From Mantis religiosa (lineage: Eukaryota > Arthropoda > Insecta > Mantodea > Mantidae), in the NCBI GenBank assembly GCA_030765055.1, contig CM060958.1:2043063-2107062 (forward strand): a DNA stretch of 64,000 nt, written 5' to 3'. The notes under the pieces are model-generated. The model ran no database searches, was not told the DNA's origin, and was given only the letters and a program-made list of their open reading frames with translations. Both the position numbers and the translations under genes were made by a program. Shown here piece by piece: positions 49,481 to 61,129 of the stretch (position 1 is the first letter of the stretch; every line of letters begins with the position of its first letter).

Positions 49481-52400
49481 TAAACCCCTAGAAGTTCTCA
49501 TAAACACATGAGACAACTACCTTAATGACGACTTACTATGCTGTAAGTACTTTAAGGTCCGGGCTTTATAGTAAACCACTGGGAGTTCACATAAACACAT
49601 GAGACAACTACCTTAATGACGACTTACTATGCTGTAAGTACTTTAAGGTCGGGGCTTTATAGTAAACCACTAGGAGTTCTCATAAACACATGAGACAACT
49701 ACCTTAATGACGACTTACTATGCTGTAAGTACTTTAAGGCCCGGACTTTATAGTAAACCACTAGGAGTTCTCATAAACACATGACACAACTACCTTAATG
49801 ACGTCTTACTATGCTGTAAGTACTTTAAGGCCCGGGCTTTATAGTAAACCACTAGGAGTTCTCATAAACACATGAGACAACTACCTTAATGACTACTTAC
49901 TATGCTGTAAGTACTTTAAGGCCCGGGCTTTATAGTAAACCACTAGGAGATCTCATAAACACATGAGACAACTACCTTAATGACGACTTACTATGCTGTA
50001 AGTACTTTAAGGCCCGGGCTTTATAGTTAACCACTAGGAGTTTTCATAAACACATGAGACAACTACCTTAATGACGACTTACTATGCTGTAAGTACTTTA
50101 AGGTCCGGGCTTTATAGTAAACCCTAGGAGTTCTCATAAACACATGAGACAACTACCTTAATGATGAGTTACTATGCTGTAAGTACTTTAAGGCCCAGAC
50201 TTTATAGTAAACCACTAGGAGTTCTCATAAACACATGAGACAACTACCTTAATGACGACTTACTATGCTGTAAGTACTTTAAGGCCCGAGCTTTATAGTA
50301 AACCACTAGGAGTTCTCATAAACACATGAGAAAACTACCTTAATGACGACTTACTATGCTGTAAGTACGTTAAGGTCCGGGATTTATAGTAAACCACTAG
50401 GAGTTCTCATAAACACATGAGACAACTACCTTAATGACAACTTACTAAGCTGTAAGTACTTTAAGGCCCGAGCTTTATAGTAAACCACTAGGAGTTCTCA
50501 TAAACACATGAGACAACTACCTTAATGACGACTTACTATGCTGTAAGTACTTTAAGGCCCGGGCTTTATAGTAAACCACTAGGAGTTTTCATAAACACAT
50601 GAGACAACTACCTTAAAGGCGACTTACTATATTGTAAGTACTTTAAGGCCCGGGCTTTATAGTAAACCCTAGGAGTTCTCATAAACACATGAGACAAGTA
50701 CCTTAATGACGACTTACTATACTGTAAGTGCTTTAAGGACCAGGCTTTATAATAAACCCTAGGAGTTCTCATAAACACATGAGACAACTACCTTAATGAC
50801 GAATTACTATGCTGTAAGTACTTTAAGGTCCGGGCTTTATAGTAAACCCTAGGAGTTCTCATAAACACATGAGACAACTATCTTAATGACGACTTACTAA
50901 GCTGTAAGTACTTTAAGGCCCGAGCTTTATAGTAAAACACTAGGAGTTCTCATAAACACATGAGACAACTACCTTAATGACGACTTACTATGCTGTAAGT
51001 ACTTTAAGGCCCGGGCTTTATAGTAAACCAGTAGGAGTTCTCATAAACACATGAGACAACTACCTTAATGACGACTTACTATGCTGTAAGTACTTTAAGG
51101 CCCAGGCTTTATAGTAAACCACTAGGAGTTTTCATAAACACATGAGACAACTACCTTAATGACGACTTACTATGCTGTAAGTACTTTAAGGCCCGGGCTT
51201 TATAGTAAACCACTGGGAGTTGTCATAAACACATGAGACAACTACCTTAATGACGACTTACTATGCTGTAAGTACTTTAAGGCCCGGGCTTTATAGTAAA
51301 CCCTAGGAGTTCTCATAAACACATGAGACAACTACCTTAATGACGACTTACTGTGTTGTAAGTACTTTAAGGCACGGGCTTTATAGTAAACCACTAGCAG
51401 TTCTCACAAACACATGAGACAACTACCTTAATGACAACTTACTATGCTGTAAGTACTTTAAGGCTCAGGCTTTATAGTAAACCACTAGGAGTTCTCATAA
51501 ACACATGACACAACTACCTTAATGACGACTTACTATGCTGTAAGTACTTTAAGGCCCGGGCTTTATAGTAAACCAGTAGGAGTTCTCATAAACACATGAG
51601 ACAACTACCTTAATGACGACTTACTATGCTGTAAGTACTTTAAGGCCCGGGCTTTATAGTAAACCACTAGGAGTTCTCATAAACACATGAGACAACTACC
51701 TTATGACGACTTACTATGCTGTAAGTACTTTAAGGCCCGGGCTTTATAGTAAACCAGTAGGAGTTCTCATAAACACATGAGACAACTACCTTAATGACGA
51801 CTTACTATGCTGTAAGTACTTTAAGGCCCGGGCTTTATAGTAAACCACTACGAGTTCTCATAAACACATAATTACCTTAATGACGACTTACTATGCTGAA
51901 AGTATTTTAAGGCCTGGGCTTTATAGTAAACCACTGGGAGTTGTCATTAACACATGAGACAACTATCTTAATGACGACTTACTATGATGTAAGTACTTTA
52001 AGGCCCGGGCTTTATAGTAAACCACTAGGAGTTCTCATAAACACATGAGACAACTACCTTAATGGCGACTTACTATGCTGTAAGTACTTTAAGGCCCGGG
52101 CTTTATAGTAAACCACTAGGAGTTCCCATAAACACATGAGATAACTACCTTAATGACGACTTACTATGCTGTAAGTACTTTAAGTCCCGGGCTTTATAGT
52201 AAACCACTAGGAGTTCCCAAAACACATGAGACAACTACCTTAATGGCGACTTACAATGCTGTAAGTACTTTAAGGCCCGGGCTTTATAGTAAACCACTAG
52301 GAGTTCCCATAAACACATGAGACAACTATCTTAATGGCGACTTACTATGCTGTAAGTACTTTAAGGCCCAGGCTTTATAGTAAACCACTAGGAGTTCCCA

Positions 52401-54206
52401 TAAACACATGAGATAACTACCTTAATGACGAATTACTATGCTGTAAGTACTTTAAGGTCCGGGCTTTATAGTAAACCAGTAGGAGTTCTCATAAACACAT
52501 GAGACAACTACCTTAATGACGACTTACTATGCTGTAAGTACTTTAAGGTCCGGGCTTTATAGTAAACCACTAGGAGTTCTCATAAACACATGAGATAACT
52601 ACCTTAATGACGACTTACTATGCTGTAAGTACTTTAAGGTCCGGGCTTTATAGTAAACCACTAGGAGTTCTCATAAACACATGAGACAACTACCTTAATG
52701 ACGACTTACTATGCTGTAAGTACTTTAAGGTCCGGGCTTTATAGTAAACCACTAGGAGTTCTCATAAACACATGAGATAACTACCTTAATGACGACTTAT
52801 TATGCTGTAAGTACTTTAGGGTCCGGGCTTTATAGTAAACCAGTAGGAGTTCTCATAAACACATGAGACAACTACCTTAATGACGAATTACTATGCTGTA
52901 AGTACTTTAAGGTCCGGGCTTTATAGTAAACCACTAGGAGTTCCCATAAACACATGAGATAACTACCTTAATGGCGACTTACTATGCTATAAGTACTTTA
53001 AGGCCCGGACTTTATAGTAAACCACTAGGAGTTCTCATAAACACATGAGACAACTACCTTAATGGTGACTTACTATGCTGTAAGTACTTTAAGGCCCGGA
53101 CTTTATAGTAAACCACTAGGAGTTCTCATAAACACATGAGACAACTACCTTAATGACTACTTACTATGCTGTAAGTACTTTAAGGTCCGGACTTTATAGT
53201 AAACCACTAGGAGTTCTCATAAACACATGAGACTACTACCTTAATGGCGACTTACTATGCTGTAAGTACTTTAAGGCCCGGACTTTATAGTAAACCACTA
53301 GGAGTTTTCATAAACACATGAGACAACTACCTTAATGACGACTTACAATGCTGTAAGTACTTTAAGGCCCGGACTTTATAGTAAACCACTAGGAGTTCTC
53401 ATAAACACATGAGACAACTACCTTAATGGCGACTTACTAATCTGTAAGTACTTTAAGGTCCTGGCTTTATAGTAAACCACTAGGAGTTTTCATAAACACA
53501 TGAGACAACTACCTTAATGACGACTTACTATGCTGTAAGTACTTTAAGGTCCTGGCTTTATAGTAAACCACTAGGAGTTCCCATAAACACATGAGACAAC
53601 TACCTTAATGACGACTTACTATGCTGTACGTACTTTAAGGCCTGGGCTTTATAGTAAACCTCTAGGAGTTCTCATAAACACATGAGACAACTACCTTAAT
53701 GACGACTTACTATGCTGTAAGTACTTTAAAGCCCGGGCTTTATAGTAAACCAGTAGGAGTTCTCATAAACACATGAGACAACTACCTTAATGACGACTTA
53801 CTATGCTGTAAGTACTTTAAGGCCCGGGCTTTATAGTAAACCACTAGGAGTTCTCATAAACACATGAGACATCTACCTTAATGACGACTTACTATGCTGT
53901 AAGTACTTTAAGGCCCGGGCTTTATAGTAAACCACTAGGAGTTCTCATAAACACATGAGACAACTATCTTAATGACGACTTACTCTGCTGTAAGTACTTT
54001 AAGGTCCGGGCTTTATAGTAAACCACTAGGAGTTCTCATCAACACATGAGACAACTACCTTAATGACGACTTACTATGCTGTAAGTACTTTAAGGTCAGG
54101 ACTTTATAGTAAACCACTAGGAGTTCTCATAAACACATGAGATAACTACCTTAATGGCGACTTACTGCGCTATAAGTACTTTAAGGCCCGGGCTTTATGG
54201 TTAACC
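49481..54206. repeat. 91-bp satellite array, about 52 copies
   Basis: Monomer: CCACTAGGAGTTCTCATAAA, CACATGAGACAACTACCTTA, ATGACGACTTACTATGCTGT, AAGTACTTTAAGGCCCGGGC, TTTATAGTAAA. It holds three small dyads: CTCAT/ATGAG, CTTAC/GTAAG and a GCCCGGGC palindrome. Copies vary by substitutions and an occasional base loss; variants (GGTCCGGG, GGCGACTT, CAGTAGG) cluster in neighbouring blocks. No reading frame persists. One diverged unit lies outside the array, at 44,683-44,770. Confidence 0.95.
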
Positions 54207-54225
54207 GTTATAAGATCAATTAATG

Positions 54226-54598
54226 AAATTCATAGTTCTTTCCACTGGCCATGTGTACTCTTAAGTATGGAAAGGTAGGATCAGACTCAAAAACTCAATG
54301 CCATAGCAGGGTTTTGAACCTCGGATGTTCTGGTTTCCGTCCAGCCGCTCTAACCCTTGAGCTACTATGGCCAACGTGCCAACATGACATTAAATTCTCC
54401 AACTGACTGTGTTTTTCCCGGTAAACCACTAGGAGTTCTGCCATTGGCCATAGTAGCTCAACTGGTTAGAGTGGCTGGACGGACACCAGAAGATCTGTGG
54501 TTCAAATCCCAGCTCTGGCATTGAATTTTTCAGTCTGATTTTACCTTTCCATACTTTAGCCTACACACGGCCAGTGGAAAGAACAATGAATTCCCATT
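54226..54598. mobile_element. SINE2 inverted pair (foldback), intact
   Basis: The minus-strand arm 54,226-54,411 and plus-strand arm 54,441-54,598 mirror each other from TTCTTTCCACTGGCC at the outer end to the tRNA-like head GGCCATAGTAGCTCAA at the inner end. The centre is only the junction GGTAAACCACTAGGAGTTCT. The B box of the plus arm is GGTTCAAATCCC near 54,500. Confidence 0.75.
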
Positions 54599-54756
54599 TC
54601 TACTTCTAGTTTCAATGCAAAATAGAATGTTGGCAGAACTGTGTAATGCCAATAAAATTAAATAGGTGTACATTTTTAATGAGACAAAACTTAAAACCAT
54701 CAGTGTTCTTATTTTTAAACTCTACATTAGACATTTAAAAACAAAACAGTTCACTT

Positions 54757-55125
54757 TTATAAGTTTTTGTTAAAAAATACTAGCATTTTCACTGTTTCAG
54801 GGTCAAGTCTACTTCTTTTTCTTTCACATATGAGTCCTGCTGTATTAAATAGTCTTTCAGAGAAAACTGTTGTACGTGGAATACACAAATATTGTTTTAG
54901 TTGTGTAAATGTTGAATTTGTTTTGCAGTAATGCAGTACACTAGAAAGAGGAGGTGAGATATGTAGTGAACTGTTAACTGACAGTTGACACACTATTATT
55001 TTCTTGTATAATGTTTCTGTACAGCTACCACATTCCTGACAATTTCTCGGGCTTTGCAATGTTCGACTTGCGGCAATAATAGTTTGTGATTTTAAAATAA
55101 AATAAAAATTGCAGAATAAGAACAA
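54757..55125 (-). pseudogene. hAT transposase dimerisation-domain fragment
   Basis: The minus strand ends QLKQYLCIPRTTVFSERLFN, then TAGLICERKRSRLDPETVKM and LVFFNKNL. The SERLFS/NTAG motif with the following KRSRL and N-K-L end is diagnostic of the hAT C-terminal dimerisation domain (ZBED-type). The catalytic region is absent. Confidence 0.75.
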
Positions 55126-55229
55126 CGTATCGAGAAAATTTTCTAAAGTATTGTTCGCTGGCTATACAATGCAAGTTTAGTGAATATCGTGGTATCGCAA
55201 GTATCGAGGACCCTCCCTAGTTTATATTG

Positions 55230-55312
55230 ATTAACATGAAGTAGATAGAGAAATAAGTGTATGAATAGTCTGTAGAAGGGTAGAGAAAGTCATGTGAGTG
55301 CAACACATTTTT
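55230..55312 (-). repeat. Dispersed repeat D1, fragment
   Basis: AACATGAAGTAGATAGAGAA and AGAGAAAGTCATGTGAGTGC match the proximal D1 end as at 32.0 kb. Confidence 0.5.
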
Positions 55313-56193
55313 AGCATTCTATTGCACTGAGTAGATAGATTTAAACACCCCAAAACGAAGTTATACCTAATTTTATACTCCATGACATTATGCTGTTACC
55401 GGGCATAAAAGAAGCTTATTCATATTAAAGAGATTCAAAAGAGAGTTAAAGAAGTTCTGTATAAATGGTAGTTTTTATATCCTTAAATACTTAAGCAGAT
55501 AAGTAAAATATTAAATTAGTGTTGATTTTTATACAGATTTTGTGTAAAAGGAAATACAGAAGGTTTAGGCAATCAGGGTAACTTATATTATTAAAACTTT
55601 TACCTTTTAGCATCAGTTAATTTTTAATATAAAATTGTAATAACACATTTTATTTTACTGTATGTATTTTTAAATGTACTATGGTATTAGACTTTATATG
55701 TGTAACATTTTCAGTCATATTTGTAAGTCATATTTATATCTTTGAAAATTATTGTACATAAACTGTATTTTTGACGATGCCATGAGTCTGGCTAACTCCT
55801 ACGGCTGATAAATAAATAAACAAATAAACATATTTGTAGGCTAACGTTTTAATTTTACCGCCTTATTATATTTTAGTTATCTCCCACTCTGCCCTCTAGA
55901 GGTATGACTAATATCTCAATATGGTCAAATCAATTGTTTCTTTCATTGTTTTGTGCCAAATTAAGAAGTAAGATGTCACCTATAATTTGGAAATACTAAA
56001 TAAAATTATGACTCAAAATTTTCCGGTGATTTCAAGAACATAACAATTAAACAGCAGTGGTAAATAACAGTCAATGGATTAGATTTCGTCGGATTTCGTC
56101 TTCGTTGCGGATTGGCGCGTCAATTGTGAACTTGAACAAAAGCAATAGGTTATTTGCGTGTGAAGATCCTATATAATCACTGTGTTTAATAAA
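55313..56193. other. Upstream region of DNAJC9-like gene
   Basis: AT-rich, becoming less so near 56,070-56,130 (TTCGTCGGATTTCGTCTTCG, GATTGGCGCGTCAA), which may mark the promoter. Contains CTATATAATC at 56,169. No other gene seen. Confidence 0.4.
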
Positions 56194-56287
56194 ATGCCGA
56201 GCTTATTGAAACTATGTGAAAAGTACTTTGGGAAGACGGATATTTACGAGGTACTGAATATACCAAAGACAGCTGATGAGAAACAAG
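56194..56287 (+). CDS. DNAJC9: DNAJC9-like exon 1
   Basis: ATG at 56194 (context AAAATGCC). Encodes the first 31 residues and part of J-domain helix I (TDIYEVLNIPKTADEKQ). Ends with one base of a split Val codon before GTAAAT. The following intron is only 101 bp. Confidence 0.88.
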
Positions 56288-58092
56288 GTAAATTACCTGA
56301 GTTATAACCTTGCAACAACCGGTTAGGTGCAATCAAGTCTCTTGTCTTGACATTAGTAACTTTGACCTTTTATCTTTGATTGTTTCAGTTCGTAAGGCGT
56401 ATCATAAACATGCGCTTCTGGTTCATCCCGACCGAGTCGATGAAAAGGATAAAGCTGAAGCAACTGAGAAGTTCAAAGTTTTGGGAAAGATTCACTCTAT
56501 ACTCAGTGACCAGGAAAAAAGAGCTATTTACGATGAATCAGGTAAACACTTAATAATTTTGCCGTTTTGGAGATACGTTACAACTTATATACTGTGGATG
56601 TTTCATAATGCCGTTCGTTTTGAAATAATGGTCACATATGTAAGAAGCTATTTACAGTAATTATGAGGTTACTTGTATTGTAAACGTTGCCAGCTTTTTG
56701 TAAGAAAGCATCAAGTTCTGACAAGTGACCAATCTTTGTTGTAAACATAGATGTGTTTTGTAGACACTTTTTGTTTTTCAGGTGATTTTGACGAGGAAGG
56801 AGATGAAGTGGCAGAAAAAGATTGGCGTGAATATTGGAGAATGTTGTTCAAGCCCATCACAGAAGAGGACATCAGTAATTATGAAAAGAAATACAAAGGT
56901 GAGCAGCAAAATGTGGCCATGTGAGTGATGTTTCTCTGTTGGTTCAGGCAAATGTTTTGTTTTACTTTGTTGTGTTGAACAAAGGAAGAAGTTACTCACC
57001 CTTCCAATACAGAAATGTTACTTAATACATATGCTAACCATAGGTAGCAAAGATCACAATTTTACTTTAACATAAAAACATTCTTTGGGCCCTCGATATC
57101 TTAGTAGCATTTAGTGGCTTAATATCCACACCATGTGTGTGTCCTGTAGTGTGAGAAGCATCCCAAGATGCCATGAAATGTTTGAATTTCAAAGTAAAGA
57201 GCTTTTTATTTACAAATGTTGTACAAAAAGATTATTGTTCAGTGGTTCTTCATTAAAACAAGAATGTACTATATGCACATGATTTCTTGAGCAAACAATA
57301 AACTGACCTCCATCCAATAAGCTGTATGCTTATATATTTACTGCTACGAAACACACAAAAGTAGAAAACAAATATTATGACAGCTATAAACACACACTCG
57401 CTCGCTTTGTGACTCCGTTGCATCACTTTCATCACTGGTATCCTCTGTGTTATTTCATCATTTGCATTTTCCATTACACCATCACAACTCCAATATTGCA
57501 TTTCCAGTTCTTGGACCTTCTTGCAGTATTCTTAGGAATCCATCGCTTCTATAGCAAGTTCCTGCAGATTTGTGTTTAGGGGTGCTTAACTGTAAGGTTA
57601 GGATTTGTGTGTGGCTCTTAAGTAACATTGCGTCCTCTGAAAACATTTTTTTTTGTACCATGTCAGTTTAATTGCATACAGATCACAGTTATACAGAGCT
57701 AGACAAATAATAGTGTGTCCCCTTTCGAGAGCCATAACATACACAACATATGTCTTGTTCTTAGATTAGTTGTAAACTGGTTAGCTAATAATTAACTTCA
57801 AAATTGCTCAAAATGAAATGGTGCATGTATGAAGGCTTAGCATATTAGCTACTAGATGTCAGCCCGCCTCGGTAGCGTGGTGGTAGAGTGTCTGCCTCAC
57901 GTTCAAGAGGTCCCGAGTTCGAATCTCGGTCAGGGTGAGTTACCTGGATAAAGTTTTTTCTGGGGGTTTCCCTTATCCTGTTAGATGAATGTCAGGTAAC
58001 TCTAAGCTCTATGGACCCCGGACTCATTTGAGCATCTTTTCACCCATTTCATTCATCGTCCAATATGACATAACGTTGGAAGACGTAAATTA

Positions 58093-58133
<41 letters not shown>

Positions 58134-60986
58134 AGATGTCAGTTGTCTGTGTTTATGGAATTAGGCAAAACATACCAAATGAGGACTTGGGACCCAAGGA
58201 CCCAAACGCTCAAGAAATTGTGTGCATATATTACTTTATGTTTTGTCAATTTTAGGACTTCTAAGTATATGGAACATTTTCTTTTCTTTTGGCCATAGTC
58301 ATGTACTGGTCATCACATAAACTATGTTTACATGAACCTACTGTACAACTTACCATTAGAACTAAACAGATTATTGAAGAAACAATAATTTTGGAACATT
58401 TGGATTTGGTAAACTCCTTGGAGGGATAGGAACATCTCTGTTGGGTTCTCTTCAAAGGTGATGTTGAAACTGAACAGTTTTCCTTCATATTTCTTTATGA
58501 ATATATCTTCCCACATGGTTAATGCACTTTCGAGGAGGACCTGAACAAGTTACCAAAAGAGATGCTCCTGTTGCCTTCAAGGAGTTCACCAAATCAAAAT
58601 TGAACAGTCGACATTAGCTGAGGATGTTAGGAAGGTCCTACACTAACAATGTATGAAACATGGAGTACTAATGCTTGTCTCAACCTTAAAAGACAGTATG
58701 GAAGTAAATAGGATATCTCTCTCTCTCATTAGCTTTGTCCTTTTTTACCCTCGCATTGTTGCCACTTGCTAATAACATGGTAGAAATAATTAATTGTAAT
58801 AATTTGCAGCTTTGAACACAGTCTTGTGCAGAATATCTTCTCTATCAGATTGTCATTATTACCTATGGGCCCAAATTTTTTGAAAATGCTTTTTTTTTGG
58901 TAAAAGTGTGATATTTGGTATTTGTATGTTCATCATGCAGTAACTATAAAGCTTACCGCTATAATACAACTTTTTCTTAGGTAGAAAACACTACAGTGCT
59001 TCTACCTGCCAAGTTTTAATTCTCCATCTTAAATCAGACGAGTGTTCTAATTTTTTACATCAAGTAATTTCGGAAGATTTTATATATACACACTAGAAAA
59101 TGTAAGCAGTGAAAAACTTTTTTGTTATTGGGTTTACATCAGGGGGACAAAGCAAGAGAAATGTAGAGGAGGGTTGAAGGCAATTTATAATAGAAACTGC
59201 AATCCTCTAACTTCTTGCATTTGTCGTATGTGTCAAACAAAAGGCATTTATCCATTCAAAGAAACAGGCACCATCTGTGTGATGCAGTAAAAGTGAACAC
59301 GTTTGCAAGAAGAGCTCCTACAACTATGTTTATAGCGTGTGAAAGTGTTACATGTAGCTATTTAACAGTTTTGTAAAAGTAAGGACCACACATTTGTATT
59401 GAATGTCTTATGTTATTTTTCAAGTAAAATTAGTAACAGTAAGGCAATGAAAGAAACAGCTAAGGCTACTGGGTGTTCAGAAACTTTAGTATATAGAATA
59501 AAAAGGAACAAATGAAAGGTCCCCTATGAACTTCATAAAAAAAAGTTGGGGAAACAAAAAAAAATGCTAGGTTGGAATAGTGCAACGTGGAGTGCAGCTT
59601 GAAAACATTCGACCCAAGCTAACTCTAGTTTCGGGAAGGGCAAACAGTTCTGACGGCACCCTACCTAATTTCTCAAGGGCCACTTTGAATCAGTTCCTAT
59701 ATGATTTGGGGTTAGAATATGAAAGAAGGGGTAACAAGTCTGTACTAATAGAGAAGATATCTGATTTGTCGTCAAAGCTAATGGATGACAAAATGGAAGG
59801 AATTGCACCCTTATCATTGATCCATATCCAAAATTGCTAAAAGGAGTGATAAACCAAAATAAACTGACAACATGGGATAACATAATCATATGAAAAAATA
59901 AGGACTGTGTAATGAACTTCAAAATCCCACCAGTAGATAATTTGACAAAGAAGTTCATAGTTCCACCACCAGAGAGAGGAGAACAGACAACAGATGTTAT
60001 GTTAGAGGTTGAAAATGGAGGCGATTGCCTTTGAAACTAGTCCTCAATAATATAAAACCATAAGTGACGAAGTGTCAATAAACCGACTCAAATAGTTTTT
60101 TCCAATAAATTTTGATGCCACTGTTACTAAATTCCTCCAATCATGCATAAAATCAGATTTTTGAGAGTTATTAATAATAATAATAATAATAATTGAAGCC
60201 AAATAGCCATAATGCACTATACACACAAGTAAAATTTAGTCTGTGTGGAATGAATTTAGGGAGGTCCTTGTCCAGTACTACATGCCAACACTGTTTTCCA
60301 CATAATCTGCATTGGCATATGAAACTTCCTTGTCTTGCACACTCGGTGGTGGAAGCCATGATGGCAAAGGTCATATTCTGCTCTTATCCATTCTTTGTTG
60401 ATCATGGCAACTGTTGTGTCATAAAAATCTTGCCATGTCATTTCATTTGCCTTGCAGCTCTTTCAGTAGATTGTAGTACACTATTTTCAACTCTTACATT
60501 CTCATTGAAAAGTCACAGGAAATGTTCTTTTATAATTCAAACATTGACATTCAAATATCCTAAAGTTGTAAATTGAAATTAGGTGTGTTATATCCTATAA
60601 TCAGGGAAACACTGTTTTGAGTAGTGAAACCATTATTAAAATGGTTCTGACACCACACACAAAACATATTTTTCTAACTATACTTCCTTTTTTCAATTTA
60701 GGGGGATTCAAAACATGTATTTTCAATAAATTGTTTGTACTGTTGGGAAAATACAAAGGAGTAATGTTTGTCAGGTTCTGAAGAGGAAGCAGCGGACCTG
60801 AAGCAGGCCTATCTTGATGGTAAAGGTGACATGGACTACATTCTGGAGACTGTACCCTTTACCAACACTGCTGAAGAGCCAAGGATAAAGGATATCATTC
60901 AGAACATGATCGATAGTGAAGAGGTGCCAAGCTACACAGCATTCACCAACGAGACACCAAGAAAGCGGGAGAGGAGGAAGCGCAAG
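56194..60986 (+). CDS. DNAJC9: DNAJC9-like J-domain co-chaperone, 3' end missing
   Basis: DNAJC9 is a nuclear J-domain protein that stimulates HSP70 and acts as a histone H3-H4 co-chaperone (family knowledge). Exons: 56194-56287, 56389-56541, 56782-56898 and 60775-60986, all with GT/AG borders and matching phases (1, 1, 1, 0). They encode about 192 of the usual 260 residues. The start MPSLLKLCEKYFGK aligns with the family N-terminus. The J domain carries HPDR in exon 2. The next part (DWREYWRMLFKPIT) and exon 4 (GSEEEAADLKQAYLDGKGDM) match the family closely. The Lys-rich C-terminal exon is not in the window. Confidence 0.9.
56389..56541 (+). CDS. DNAJC9: DNAJC9-like exon 2 (HPD motif)
   Basis: Acceptor TTGTTTCAG. 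Reads VRKAYHKHALLVHPDR, then KVLGKIHSILSDQEKRAIYD, covering J-domain helices II-IV. Ends G|GTAAAC. Confidence 0.92.
56782..56898 (+). CDS. DNAJC9: DNAJC9-like exon 3
   Basis: Acceptor TGTTTTTCAG. Acidic DFDEEGDEVAEKDWREYW, then FKPITEEDISNYEKKYK, the helix after the J domain. Donor GTGAGC. Confidence 0.9.
56899..57851. other. DNAJC9-like intron, no feature
   Basis: AT-rich; no repeat or coding signature recognised. Confidence 0.4.
57862..58131 (+). mobile_element. SINE1 copy, complete, 10-bp TSD
   Basis: CTAGATGTCA flanks it at 57852-57861 and 58132-58141. tRNA-like head GCCTCGGTAGCGTGGTGGTA and B box GAGTTCGAATCTC are followed by the single-copy body and a long A run. This is the reference copy for the SINE from which the 108-bp satellite grew. 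Confidence 0.92.
58142..59429. other. DNAJC9-like intron, no feature
   Basis: AT-rich; no recognised repeat or exon on either strand. Confidence 0.4.
59430..59850 (+). pseudogene. IS630/Tc1-type transposase N-terminal remnant
   Basis: KETAKATGCSETLVYRIKRN near 59,450 is an HTH-like block. After a frameshift, SRATLNQFLYDLGLEYERRG, NKSVLIEKISDLSSKL near 59,670-59,780 resembles the second HTH linker of the transposases at 37.8 and 45.3 kb. No catalytic block. The (TAA)n at 60,172-60,191 lies downstream. Confidence 0.4.
60775..60986 (+). CDS. DNAJC9: DNAJC9-like exon 4
   Basis: Acceptor GTTTGTCAG. Reads SEEEAADLKQAYLDGKGDMD, then EEPRIKDIIQNMIDSEEVPS and YTAFTNETPRKRERRKRK, entering the basic histone-binding-side tail. 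Donor GTAAAC; ends phase 0. Confidence 0.9.
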
Positions 60987-61129
60987 GTAAACAATTCTCA
61001 ACATCTCCTCTCTCAAAATATTGTTAGTAAAATGTACTTCCTTATACAGGGTTATTAGACGTGTTTCCACAAGATGATACATGTACTCTTCCAGTAAAAC
61101 AATGCGCATATTATAAACTACAGCATTTA

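Noticed and set aside
49481..54206. CRISPR-like array
   Set aside because: Units are contiguous 91-bp direct repeats with no unique spacers, and the genome is eukaryotic. The same applies to the 108-bp array.
60193..60576. ORFs of 60-127 codons on both strands near 60.2-60.5 kb
   Set aside because: No domain recognised. The region lies in the DNAJC9-like intron and has no consistent splice signals.
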